The notes under the pieces were generated by a model, which saw nothing but the letters and a program-made list of their open reading frames with translations, searched no databases and was not told where the DNA came from. From JBQTIU01 sp052387815 (lineage in GTDB: Bacteria > Pseudomonadota > Alphaproteobacteria > CACIAM-22H2), in assembly GCA_052387815.1 (NCBI GenBank), contig JBQTIU010000063.1:1-40243 (forward strand): a DNA stretch of 40,243 nt, written 5' to 3'. This document shows, in pieces, positions 27,268 to 34,431 of the stretch; position 1 is the first letter of the stretch; each line of letters begins with the position of its first letter. The position numbers and the translations under genes are program-made.

Positions 27268-28532
27268 GCGCCGATCCGATCCTCGATCGCCTCAAGGCGC
27301 TGCACCCCCAGGCGATCGACCTCTCCCTCGAGCGCATCCGCCGGCTGCTGGCGGCGCTCGGCGACCCGCAGGACGGCCTCGCGCCGACCATCCACGTCGC
27401 CGGCACCAACGGCAAGGGCTCGACCATCGCCATCTTGCGCGCCATCCTCGAGGCGGCGGGATATCGGTGCCACGTCTACACCTCGCCGCACCTGGTGCGC
27501 TTCAACGAGCGCATCCGGCTCGCAGGACAGCTGATCGCCGACGGCGAGCTGTCGCGGCTGCTCGAGGACGTCGAGCGGGTCAACGGCGAGCGGCCGATCA
27601 CGTTCTTCGAGGTGACCACGGCGGCGGCCTTGCTCGCCTTCGCGCGCGCGCGCGCCGATTTCGTGCTGCTCGAGACCGGCATGGGCGGCCGCCTGGACGC
27701 CACCAACCTCGTCCACCCGGCGGCCACCGCGCTGACGCCGATCTCCCTCGACCACATGCAGCATCTCGGCGACACGCTGGCCAAGATCGCCGTCGAGAAG
27801 GCCGGCATCCTGAAGCGCGGCGTGCCCGTGGCGGTCGGCCCGCAGCCCGAGGAAGCCCAGCGAGTCATCGCGAGGCGCGCGGCAGAGGTGGGCGCGCCCC
27901 TGTTCCGCCATGGCCTCGAGTGGCGCCTCAGCCCCCAACGCGACGGCTTCCGCTACCACGGCCGGCGGACCATCGACCTGCCCTCGCCGGCCCTGCCCGG
28001 CCGCCATCAGTTCGACAATGCCGGCCTCGCCATCGCCGCCCTCGAGACGCTGGACGGCGTCGCGATTTCCGACGCCGACTTGCGGGCGGGCCTGGCCGGC
28101 ATCGAGTGGCCGGCGCGTCTCCAGCGCCTGCGGCGGGGCCCGCTCGCCGCCAGGCTGGGGGCGGGCTCGGAGCTGTTCCTCGACGGCGGCCACAACGAGG
28201 CGGCGGGCGAGGTCCTCGCCGCCTGGGCGGCGGCGCAAGGGGGGGCCATCGACCTCGTCTTCGGCATGCTGTCGACCAAGCCGCCGGAAAAGTTCCTGGC
28301 GCCGCTCGCGCCCCACGTGCGGGCCTTGCGCGCCGTCGCCATATCCAGCGAGCCTTTGGCGCTGCCGGCCGAAACCCTGGCCTCGCACGCGCGCGCGGTG
28401 GGCATCGCCGACGCAAGCTGGGCACGCGACGTCGGTGCCGCGGTCGCCGATCTGGCGGCGCGCGGGCGCTCGCGGATTCTGATCTGCGGTTCGCTCTATC
28501 TCGCCGGGATGGTGCTGGCGGAGAACGGCTGA
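27264..28532 (+). CDS. folC: Folylpolyglutamate / dihydrofolate synthase
   Basis: Adds glutamate to (dihydro)folate. It has about 422 residues. The ATP-binding loop GTNGKGS is at 47-53, followed by VYTSPHLVRFNERIRL, FFEVTTAAALLAFA, LLETGMGGRLDATN and DGGHNEAA. The P-loop must be included, but no ATG, GTG or TTG exists in this frame between the end of accD and the P-loop, nor for at least 110 nt upstream within accD. The best candidate is a CTG at 27264 that overlaps the accD stop as CTGA, with GGAG 11 bases before. About 140 bp of this gene is repeated, decayed, at 30335-30475. Confidence 0.92.
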   Translation: MSADPILDRLKALHPQAIDLSLERIRRLLAALGDPQDGLAPTIHVAGTNGKGSTIAILRAILEAAGYRCHVYTSPHLVRFNERIRLAGQLIADGELSRLLEDVERVNGERPITFFEVTTAAALLAFARARADFVLLETGMGGRLDATNLVHPAATALTPISLDHMQHLGDTLAKIAVEKAGILKRGVPVAVGPQPEEAQRVIARRAAEVGAPLFRHGLEWRLSPQRDGFRYHGRRTIDLPSPALPGRHQFDNAGLAIAALETLDGVAISDADLRAGLAGIEWPARLQRLRRGPLAARLGAGSELFLDGGHNEAAGEVLAAWAAAQGGAIDLVFGMLSTKPPEKFLAPLAPHVRALRAVAISSEPLALPAETLASHARAVGIADASWARDVGAAVADLAARGRSRILICGSLYLAGMVLAENG

Positions 28533-28549
28533 GCGCGGCCAGGCCGCGC
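28533..28549 (+). terminator. GC-rich hairpin right after folC
   Basis: GCGCGGCC at 28533-28540 and GGCCGCGC at 28542-28549 form a near-continuous palindrome starting one base after the folC stop. Few T residues follow, so termination would be weak. It could instead protect the 3' end of the long trp-acc-fol transcript. Confidence 0.45.
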
Positions 28550-28610
28550 GGGCCGTCCTGCTCAAGTCGAGCTGTCGGTATGATACAATGCTTGGACTGG
28601 AGCTAGGGAC

Positions 28611-28832
28611 ATGCCCCACGAACGAATCGTCACCGACCCTAACATCATGCTGGGCAAGCCCGTGATGCGGGGAACGCGGATCACGGGCGAGCGCATCTTG
28701 CGCAAGCTGGGCGCCGGCATGACCATCGCCGACATCATCGCTGAGCACCCGCACCTGACCCAGGCCGACATCCAGGCCGCCCAAGCCTTTGCCACCGACT
28801 ACATGGCGGATGGGGAAATCGCCCACCGCTGA
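28611..28832 (+). CDS. DUF433-family antitoxin
   Basis: A 73-residue helix-turn-helix protein. IVTDPNIMLGKPVMRGTRITGERIL followed by MTIADIIAEHPHLTQADIQAA is the DUF433 pattern. Proteins of this type pair with PIN-like DUF5615 toxins, as here. AGGGAC lies just before the ATG, and a good -10 (TACAAT at 28584-28589) is present, but the -35 is poor. The toxin gene starts 11 nt after the stop. Confidence 0.92.
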   Translation: MPHERIVTDPNIMLGKPVMRGTRITGERILRKLGAGMTIADIIAEHPHLTQADIQAAQAFATDYMADGEIAHR

Positions 28833-28843
28833 ATGGCGAAGGC

Positions 28844-29209
28844 GTGAAGTTCTTGGCTGACGAATGTTGCGATGCTGGCGTGGTCGCGATCCGGCGCGCC
28901 GCCGGGCATGATGTTCGCTACATCCTGGAAACGCACCGCGGTGCGGAGGATTTGACGGTCGCGGCGCTCGCCGCCGCCGAAGAGCGAATCCTGCCGACCG
29001 AGGACAAGGACTTCGGCGAGTTCATGATGCGGCGCCACGGGCTCGGCGCCGGTATCGTTCTGTTGCGACTCGACCCGGCGCAGCGGCACCGGAAGGGACC
29101 GCGTCTGTTAACGCTGATCGAGCGCTTCGGTCGCCGGTTGGCAGGTCATCATACCGTGGTGGAGGCCGACCGGTTCTGCTTCAGGCCGATCAGCCGAAGC
29201 GGCCAATAG
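28844..29209 (+). CDS. DUF5615 PIN-like toxin
   Basis: A 121-residue PIN-like nuclease. The first acidic pair is D6/E7 in KFLADECCD, and the second site is D54/D56 in PTEDKDFGEF; both are typical of the DUF5615 (Mut7-C-like) family. GIVLLRL and the C-terminal VVEADRFCFRPI also match. It starts with GTG at 28844. It is the likely toxin of the pair with the DUF433 protein. No truncation is seen. Function is inferred from family. Confidence 0.9.
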   Translation: MKFLADECCDAGVVAIRRAAGHDVRYILETHRGAEDLTVAALAAAEERILPTEDKDFGEFMMRRHGLGAGIVLLRLDPAQRHRKGPRLLTLIERFGRRLAGHHTVVEADRFCFRPISRSGQ

Positions 29210-29293
29210 AGCGAGTCCGAGTTGGCGTCGCCAACGACAGCCAGCGCCCGCGTTCCCCGGGGTCCGGACCCATGCCAAGAATGGCCCACCGGC

Positions 29294-29538
29294 TCACAGA
29301 TGCGAAGATATCCCCGGAACGTTGGTGCGCGCCAGCGCCGCATCCGCGCCGAGCAGGGTCATCCCCTCGAGTCGGGCTTGGGGGACCAGGATTCGATCGA
29401 AGGGATCGCCATGATGTCGCGGCAGAGTCCGCACCGCCAAGGCATGACGCAGCGTCAAGTCTGCCGCGCCTTGCGCCCGAGCCGGCGATCGTCGCCGCGC
29501 CACCACAGCAGCGTGTGCGTGTCGAGCAACAAGCGCAT
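29294..29538 (-). pseudogene. Broken PIN-domain toxin (vapC relic)
   Basis: The minus-strand ATG at 29538 starts RLLLDTHTLLWWRGDDRRL, the normal N-terminus of a VapC toxin, but the frame stops at 29455. In another frame, LTLRHALAVRTLPRHHGDP and then FDRILVPQARLEGMTLLGA continue the same family's C-terminal half down to 29294. About 50 central residues, including the conserved SAWE glutamate region, are missing at the join near 29465. Compared with the intact toxin at 22716 this is an out-of-frame internal deletion, so the gene is dead. Confidence 0.88.
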
Positions 29539-29699
29539 CAGCCGACCCCGAACGCCTTGGCGAGCTCCGGCGGCAGCGGCGCGTCCAATTCGTCGCCGAT
29601 CTTGACGCGCCCCTTCACCGCGCCGGGACGCCGCGGCGCCTTGGGGCCGTCGATGGCGACCAGCCGCGCCACCGGCTTGCCGGCCTTGGCGATGATGAC
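29538..29699 (-). pseudogene. Truncated Phd-type antitoxin (vapB relic)
   Basis: Fifty-three codons reading VIIAKAGKPVARLVAIDGPK and ending LPPELAKAFGVG before TGA, which shares a base with the vapC relic start (TGATG) exactly as in the intact pair at 22716. The N-terminal DNA-binding half is missing. The sequence begins abruptly at 29699 where the brnA reading frame runs in. It aligns with residues from about 27 onward of the intact antitoxin at 22471. Confidence 0.85.
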
Positions 29700-29926
29700 G
29701 TCTGATGTTCAGCGTAAGCATCGAGCAGCCGGCGGATCATCCGTTGGTACTGCGTGTTGTGCTTCCGCGCTTCGGATTTGAAAAAGTCCACGCTACGCTT
29801 GCTCAGGGCGATCGTGACCTTGACGCCCTCCTCGCGAAACACGAGGTCTTCAGGGGCGGGCAGGAAATCACGAACGACTCTGAGGCTTCCTAGAGGTCCG
29901 CCCGTGTACTTGATTCTTTTGCTCAT
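29615..29926 (-). CDS. BrnA-family antitoxin with a foreign C-terminal tail
   Basis: The first 75 residues are a normal BrnA/COG3514 antitoxin: MSKRIKYTGGPLGSLRVVRD, VKVTIALSKRSVDFFKSEA, then YQRMIRRLLDAYAEHQ. From residue 76 the frame enters the vapB relic out of phase and adds about 28 residues without sense (TSSSPRPASRWRGW...). The native stop has been lost at the junction near 29700. The fold is probably intact because nearly the whole family length is kept. It overlaps the brnT end by 59 nt, more than is usual. Confidence 0.8.
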   Translation of the reverse strand: MSKRIKYTGGPLGSLRVVRDFLPAPEDLVFREEGVKVTIALSKRSVDFFKSEARKHNTQYQRMIRRLLDAYAEHQTSSSPRPASRWRGWSPSTAPRRRGVPAR

Positions 29927-30188
29927 AAACTTGCTTTCCCTTTCGCCAGTAACCAGCGCCGAAGATTCGGATGACATCGGCCCGATACGTAAAGCGGACC
30001 GTCAAGACGCCGCCTTCGACCGACCCGAAGCAGTAGTAGCGCTTCGCGCTCGATCTATGGGACAAATCCTCGGCGATCCCCCGCTTCCGGTCGGCGAACG
30101 CGAACTGGGCGCTCGCAAAGGAAACGCCATGCTTGTCTTGATTCTCGCGGTCCTTGTCAGGGTCCCATTCGAACCGAGCCTTTAACAT
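29868..30188 (-). CDS. BrnT-family toxin
   Basis: A RelE-fold ribonuclease toxin of 106 residues. FEWDPDKDRENQDKHGVSFA is the BrnT signature, followed by FAFADRKRGIAEDLSHRSSAKRYYCFG, GVLTVRFTYRADVIRIFGA, and YWRKGKQVYE, which corresponds to the SAR..RERxxYE end of the family. The tail after residue 92 extends beyond most relatives because the frame runs on into brnA. The ATG at 30188 is the only sensible start. The order toxin-then-antitoxin is normal for brnTA. Confidence 0.85.
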   Translation of the reverse strand: MLKARFEWDPDKDRENQDKHGVSFASAQFAFADRKRGIAEDLSHRSSAKRYYCFGSVEGGVLTVRFTYRADVIRIFGAGYWRKGKQVYEQKNQVHGRTSRKPQSRS

Positions 30189-30219
30189 ACGCGATGGCTA
30201 GCACGAACGCTGCGCGAAT

Positions 30220-30237
30220 GCCATACGAACGTATGGC
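30220..30237 (-). promoter_or_regulatory. Palindromic operator candidate upstream of brnT
   Basis: GCCATACG at 30220-30227 and CGTATGGC at 30230-30237 form a perfect inverted repeat with a 2-bp centre, ending 32 nt before the brnT start. BrnA is known to repress brnTA, and this is the likely site. I could not place -35 and -10 boxes with confidence. Confidence 0.6.
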
Positions 30238-30334
30238 TCAGGAGCGTCTGCGGTCCGCGACCGCTACCGCTAGCTCTGTCCCCGGCCTGCATCAGGAACC
30301 CAACACCTGCCACGTCAAGCCCGGAATCCCCGGG

Positions 30335-30475
30335 GCGGTCGGCCCGCAGCCCGAGGGAGCCCAGCGAGTCATCGCACAGCGCGCGGCCCGCACGCGCGCG
30401 CCCCTATTCCGCCATGGCCTCGAGTGGCGAGGTCGGCCCCCAAGGCGACGGCTTCCGCTACCAGGCCCAGCGGAC
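30335..30475 (+). pseudogene. Decayed copy of an internal folC segment
   Basis: Aligns with folC 27831-27971 in the same orientation, about 80-85 percent identical by eye, with a net one-base insertion. The encoded piece AVGPQPEGAQRVIAQRAA then APLFRHGLEWR matches FolC AVGPQPEEAQRVIARRAA and APLFRHGLEWR before the frame shifts and continues as DGFRYQAQRT. A little more similarity may extend left to about 30312. It lies between brnT and trxA, with about 350 non-coding bases around it (30189-30546). Confidence 0.9.
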
Positions 30476-30546
30476 GCCGCGTGAAATTACTGGCTGCGGC
30501 GATGGGCGCGGCCGCTATCGCCGCGCGGGTGGGGTCGGGGCGGGGC

Positions 30547-30867
30547 TCAGAGCACCGATTCGACCCATTCGTAGAGCTTGCCCTTGGGCAACGAGCCGAT
30601 CTTGGTCGCCGCCACCTGGCCGTCCTTGAACAGCATCATGGTCGGGATGCCGCGCACCCCGTACTTGCTCGGCGTCGTCGGGTTCTCATCGATATTGAGC
30701 TTGGCGACCTTGACTCGGCCGGCGAGGTCGCGGGCCATGTCCTCGAGCGCCGGCGCGATCTGCTTGCAGGGGCCGCACCACTCCGCCCAGAAATCCACCA
30801 GAACGGGACCTCTGGCTTTCAACACCTCGGCCTCGAAGGTGTCGTCGCTGACTTTCGTCGGGCTCAT
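30547..30867 (-). CDS. trxA: Thioredoxin 1
   Basis: The general cytoplasmic disulfide reductant. It has 106 residues with the active site WCGPC at 30-34, the preceding VLVDFWAEW, and cis-proline P75 in RGIPTMMLF. The ATG at 30867 has GAGGGG upstream. It lies downstream of addA as in many alphaproteobacteria, but a 156-bp gap with a good promoter suggests it is transcribed independently. Confidence 0.97.
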   Translation of the reverse strand: MSPTKVSDDTFEAEVLKARGPVLVDFWAEWCGPCKQIAPALEDMARDLAGRVKVAKLNIDENPTTPSKYGVRGIPTMMLFKDGQVAATKIGSLPKGKLYEWVESVL

Positions 30868-30943
30868 GGGACCCCTCGGGTTGGCAAGTTGCAGTGGCCT
30901 CGAGGGGCGTCTTGCTCGCAAGCCCTCCTGCCGGCCGGCCAAG

Positions 30944-30973
30944 ATTCTACGGGGGCGGTCCGGTCGCGGTCAA
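30944..30973 (-). promoter_or_regulatory. trxA promoter with palindrome over the -35
   Basis: On the minus strand TTGACC (30973-30968, five of six) is followed by an 18-bp spacer and TAGAAT (30949-30944, five of six). The start would be near 30937, some 70 nt before the trxA ATG. The -35 box is half of the perfect palindrome GGTCAAGTTGACC at 30968-30980, which could be an operator. Confidence 0.65.
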
Positions 30974-31023
30974 GTTGACCGATGGTGCGCTGAAGCAAAC
31001 AAAAACAGCGCCTTTTCAATTAC

Positions 31024-34000
31024 TTAATTGGATTCCGCCGGTTCCGGCAGCTCCATGAGGAGGGGGCCATCGGTCCACAACAGGGCGCAGCGGATGCGGC
31101 GGCCGGGATAGATGCGCGCCAGCACCGCGCGGTAGGCCGCCATTTGCGCCAGGTAGACCGGCGCCACCTCGGCCGGCGCCGCGGGCGGCGCCGGCCGATC
31201 GGTCTTGTAATCGACCACCAGCACCTCATCGGCGCTCACCAACAGCCGGTCGAGGCGGCCGGAAACGATCCGGTCGCCCACTCGCCCGACCACCGGCGCC
31301 TCGGCGATGCTGCCCTCGCCGAACAAGGGCGCGAATTGCGGGTGGTCGAGGACGGCCAAGGTCTCGCGGGCGATCTCCGTCCGCTCCGCCGCCGGCAGGG
31401 CGTGGAGCGGGCGGCTCAGGAAGGCCAGGGCGGCGGCGGGGCGCGCCGCTGCCGGCAGATCGGGCAGGCTTTGCAGCAACCGATGGATCAGGCGGCCGCG
31501 CCGGAAGCGGGCGCCGTCGTCCGGACCGAACGGCGAGCGGACGGGCGGTTCGGCCCCTTCAGGCGACGAGGGGACCAGCGGCCGGGGCGGCGTCGGCTCG
31601 GCCGGCGGCGGCCGGTCCAGCCACTCGGGCAGGTTGGCCTGGACCTCCGGCTCCCGCCCCACGTCCTCGGTGGCCGGCCGGCTGGCGATTTGCGGGGTCG
31701 CCAGCCGCAGCCCGATGCCCTTCGCCCGCTCGTCGCCGGCGCCGTCGAATTCGAACGGTTTGGCGATCTCGCGCAAGCCCGGTTCGACGAGGTTGTACCA
31801 GCACCAGGGCCGCGCATCCTGCCGCGTTCGATGGCCGCAGATGTAGAGCCGATCCTGGGCGCGGGTGAGCGCCACATAGAGGAGCCGCCGGTATTCGGCC
31901 TCGCGCGCCGCGGTGGCCGCCGCGCGGGCGCCCGTCGCCAAGGCGGAGGCGCGCCCGAGCGCGGGCGACCACACCACGAGTCCCTCGGGCCACAGCAGGT
32001 TCGAGCCCCGCTCCGGCGTTTGCAAGGTGTCGGGCAAGATCACGATCGGCGCCTGCGATCCCTTGGCCCCGTGCACCGTCATCACCCGCACTTCTTCGCG
32101 CCCGCCCGCCTCGAGGTCGCGCTTGATCTCTTGGCGGCCGGCTTCGAGCCAGTGGAGGAAGGTTTCGAGCGCCGGCGGATGGGCGCGCTCGAAGGCGATG
32201 GCCGCGGCCAGGAACTCGTCGACCGGATCCTCGGCCTCCATCCCGAGGCGGGCGACGATCCGCCGCCGGCCGCCACGGGCCCCGAGGATTTCGGCGTACA
32301 GCTCGTAGGGGCGGACGAAATCGACCCGTCCCAGAAGCTCGGCGAGCTCGCGGAACGCGGCGGCGAAGGCGGGGCGCTCGGCGGCGCGCGCGCCGAGCTC
32401 CGCCCACAAGCTGGCGCGGCGCGGCCAGGCGAGCGCGAACAGCTCGTCCTCGGCGAACCCGATGAGCGGCCCCTTCAAGACCGTCGCCAGCCCGAGGTCG
32501 TCCTCGGGCAGCAGCAGGAACCGGCCGAGCGCCATGAGGTCCATGATCGCCAGTTGCTCGGCCAGCACCATGCGGTCGACCCCGGCGACCTCCACCCCTT
32601 CGCGCTTGAGCGCCCGCACCAGCTCATTGACCAGGCGGTTGCGCCGCCGGACCAGGATCATGATGTCGCTGGCGCGGATCGGGCGGTCCCGAGCTTCCAG
32701 CCGCTCGCCCCGCCCGATCCAGCCGGCGATGGTGCGGGCGATCATCGCGGCCAGCCGCGCCGGCGGCGAATCCTCCGCCACCCGTTCGACCGGCAGCGCC
32801 ATCGGCTCGGGCTGCGCCGCGTCCTCGGGCTTGACCGGCGGCCACAGCTCGACCACGCCCGCCGCGCCGCGCCGCTGGCAGCGGTGCGCGATCGGCTGAC
32901 CGTCGAGCGCCACGCCGTCGGCGGCCCGGGGCTGGGCGAACACCTTGTCCACCGCCCTGAGCACGGGCTCGGTGGAGCGGTACGACAGGTTGAGGGCGAC
33001 CGGCTGCAAGCTCTTCTGCGCCGCCCGAGCGCGGGCCGCGAAATGGTCGCGCATGCGCACGAAGGCGGCGGGATCGGCGCGCTGGAAGCTGTAGATCGAC
33101 TGTTTGGGGTCGCCGACCGCGAACACGGTGCGGTTGTCCTGGCGCGCGCCGAGGCCGGCGAAGAACTCTTCGGCCAGCGCCGCGACCACCTCCCATTGCT
33201 CGGGGTTGGTATCCTGCGCCTCGTCGATCAGGATGTGATCGATGCCGCCGTCGAGCTTGAACAGGACCCACGGCGCCACGCCCGGGGCGGCGAGGAGATC
33301 GCGCGCCTTCAAGATGAGGTCGTCGTAATCGAGCCCGTCGCGGCGGCGCTTGTCCGCCTCGTAGGCGTCGATGAGCGCGGCCGCAAGGCGGAGCAGCGCG
33401 GCGGAGGAAGCGGCGTCGGCGGCGGCATCCCGCCGCTCGATCACGGCTTCGAGGCGCTGGGCTTCGGTCTCCAGGACGGCGTCGATGCCGGGCACTCCCT
33501 TGAGGGTGTCCTTGGTCGCCAGCTTTTGGCGCCGCTCGCCCGCGCGCGTGAAATAGACCTCGAGGTAATCATCGAAGGTGGCGACGCGGCGCGCCGGATC
33601 GTCGAGCCAGGCGGCGAGCGCCAACCCTCGCGGGCGGTCGCTGACCGCGCCCCGCGCCAGCGCCGCGGCGGCGGCTCTCAAGCCGGCGGCGTCGAAGGCC
33701 CGCTGGTCGGCGGCCGCGGCCAGGATTGAGGACTCGCTGTCGTCCGCGGCCAGGCCGAGCCGGGCGCGCAGCGCCGCGACCAGCCCCTCGAGGCCGCCGT
33801 GGCCGCGGATCAGGCGCTGGATGCGGCCGCGCTCGGCGATCGTTTGCTCCATGAGGCCGGCGACGCCGGTCTCGTCGAGGTGGCGCGCCACCTCCGCCAA
33901 CGCCGCCGCCAACTCGGCGTCGACACCCTCGCGGGCGCCGGCGAGCACCCGGTCGCGCGCCGCGCCCAACAGTTCGGCGGCGCTGCGCTCGTCAAGCACC

Positions 34001-34431
34001 TCGAAGTGCGGGGCGAGGCCGGCCTCGATCGGGAAGCGGCGCAACAGCGACTGGCAGAAAGCGTGGATGGTATCGATCGCCAGCCCGCCCGGCGCATCGA
34101 GCACCTCGGCGAACAGCCGCCGCGCGCGCCCGACCAGCGCCGCTTCCGGCGCGCGGCCGGTGAGCTCCCTAAGGTCGTCCGCGAGCTTGGCATCCTCGGC
34201 CGTCGTCCACTCGCCGAGGCGCGTGGCGAGGCGGATCGCCATTTCCCTCGCCGCCGCCTTGGTGAACGTCAGGCAGAGCAGCTTCCCGGGCTTTGCGCCG
34301 GCGAGCAGAAGGTTGATCGCGCGGTCGACCAGCAGCTTGGTCTTGCCGGTGCCGGCCGAGGCGGCGACCCAGGCCGAGACGGTGGGATCGGTGGCGAGGT
34401 ACGCAGCCGCCGCGCCGGGCCCGGGCTTCAT
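31024..34431 (-). CDS. addA: AddAB helicase-nuclease, subunit AddA
   Basis: The UvrD-type helicase and nuclease subunit of the RecBCD-like AddAB enzyme, which processes double-strand breaks. It has 1135 residues. Walker A ASAGTGKT is at 24-31, DEAQD at 403-407 and FAVGDPKQSIYSFQRADP near 450. Further motifs follow, VMTVHGAKGSQAPIV and RLLYVALTRAQDRLYI, and the C-terminal RecB-like nuclease has LVVDYKTDRP. The ATG at 34431 overlaps the addB stop as ATGA; the longer frame upstream is the addB shadow. Confidence 0.96.
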   Translation of the reverse strand: MKPGPGAAAAYLATDPTVSAWVAASAGTGKTKLLVDRAINLLLAGAKPGKLLCLTFTKAAAREMAIRLATRLGEWTTAEDAKLADDLRELTGRAPEAALVGRARRLFAEVLDAPGGLAIDTIHAFCQSLLRRFPIEAGLAPHFEVLDERSAAELLGAARDRVLAGAREGVDAELAAALAEVARHLDETGVAGLMEQTIAERGRIQRLIRGHGGLEGLVAALRARLGLAADDSESSILAAAADQRAFDAAGLRAAAAALARGAVSDRPRGLALAAWLDDPARRVATFDDYLEVYFTRAGERRQKLATKDTLKGVPGIDAVLETEAQRLEAVIERRDAAADAASSAALLRLAAALIDAYEADKRRRDGLDYDDLILKARDLLAAPGVAPWVLFKLDGGIDHILIDEAQDTNPEQWEVVAALAEEFFAGLGARQDNRTVFAVGDPKQSIYSFQRADPAAFVRMRDHFAARARAAQKSLQPVALNLSYRSTEPVLRAVDKVFAQPRAADGVALDGQPIAHRCQRRGAAGVVELWPPVKPEDAAQPEPMALPVERVAEDSPPARLAAMIARTIAGWIGRGERLEARDRPIRASDIMILVRRRNRLVNELVRALKREGVEVAGVDRMVLAEQLAIMDLMALGRFLLLPEDDLGLATVLKGPLIGFAEDELFALAWPRRASLWAELGARAAERPAFAAAFRELAELLGRVDFVRPYELYAEILGARGGRRRIVARLGMEAEDPVDEFLAAAIAFERAHPPALETFLHWLEAGRQEIKRDLEAGGREEVRVMTVHGAKGSQAPIVILPDTLQTPERGSNLLWPEGLVVWSPALGRASALATGARAAATAAREAEYRRLLYVALTRAQDRLYICGHRTRQDARPWCWYNLVEPGLREIAKPFEFDGAGDERAKGIGLRLATPQIASRPATEDVGREPEVQANLPEWLDRPPPAEPTPPRPLVPSSPEGAEPPVRSPFGPDDGARFRRGRLIHRLLQSLPDLPAAARPAAALAFLSRPLHALPAAERTEIARETLAVLDHPQFAPLFGEGSIAEAPVVGRVGDRIVSGRLDRLLVSADEVLVVDYKTDRPAPPAAPAEVAPVYLAQMAAYRAVLARIYPGRRIRCALLWTDGPLLMELPEPAESN

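Noticed and set aside
27435..28532. folC starting at the TTG at 27435
   Set aside because: It would remove the ATP-binding GTNGKGS loop and about 57 residues that match the family.
30987..31011. Terminator for addA (GCGCTG/CAGCGC stem)
   Set aside because: The T-run follows the stem only on the plus strand, where nothing is transcribed; on the addA strand there is no U-run.
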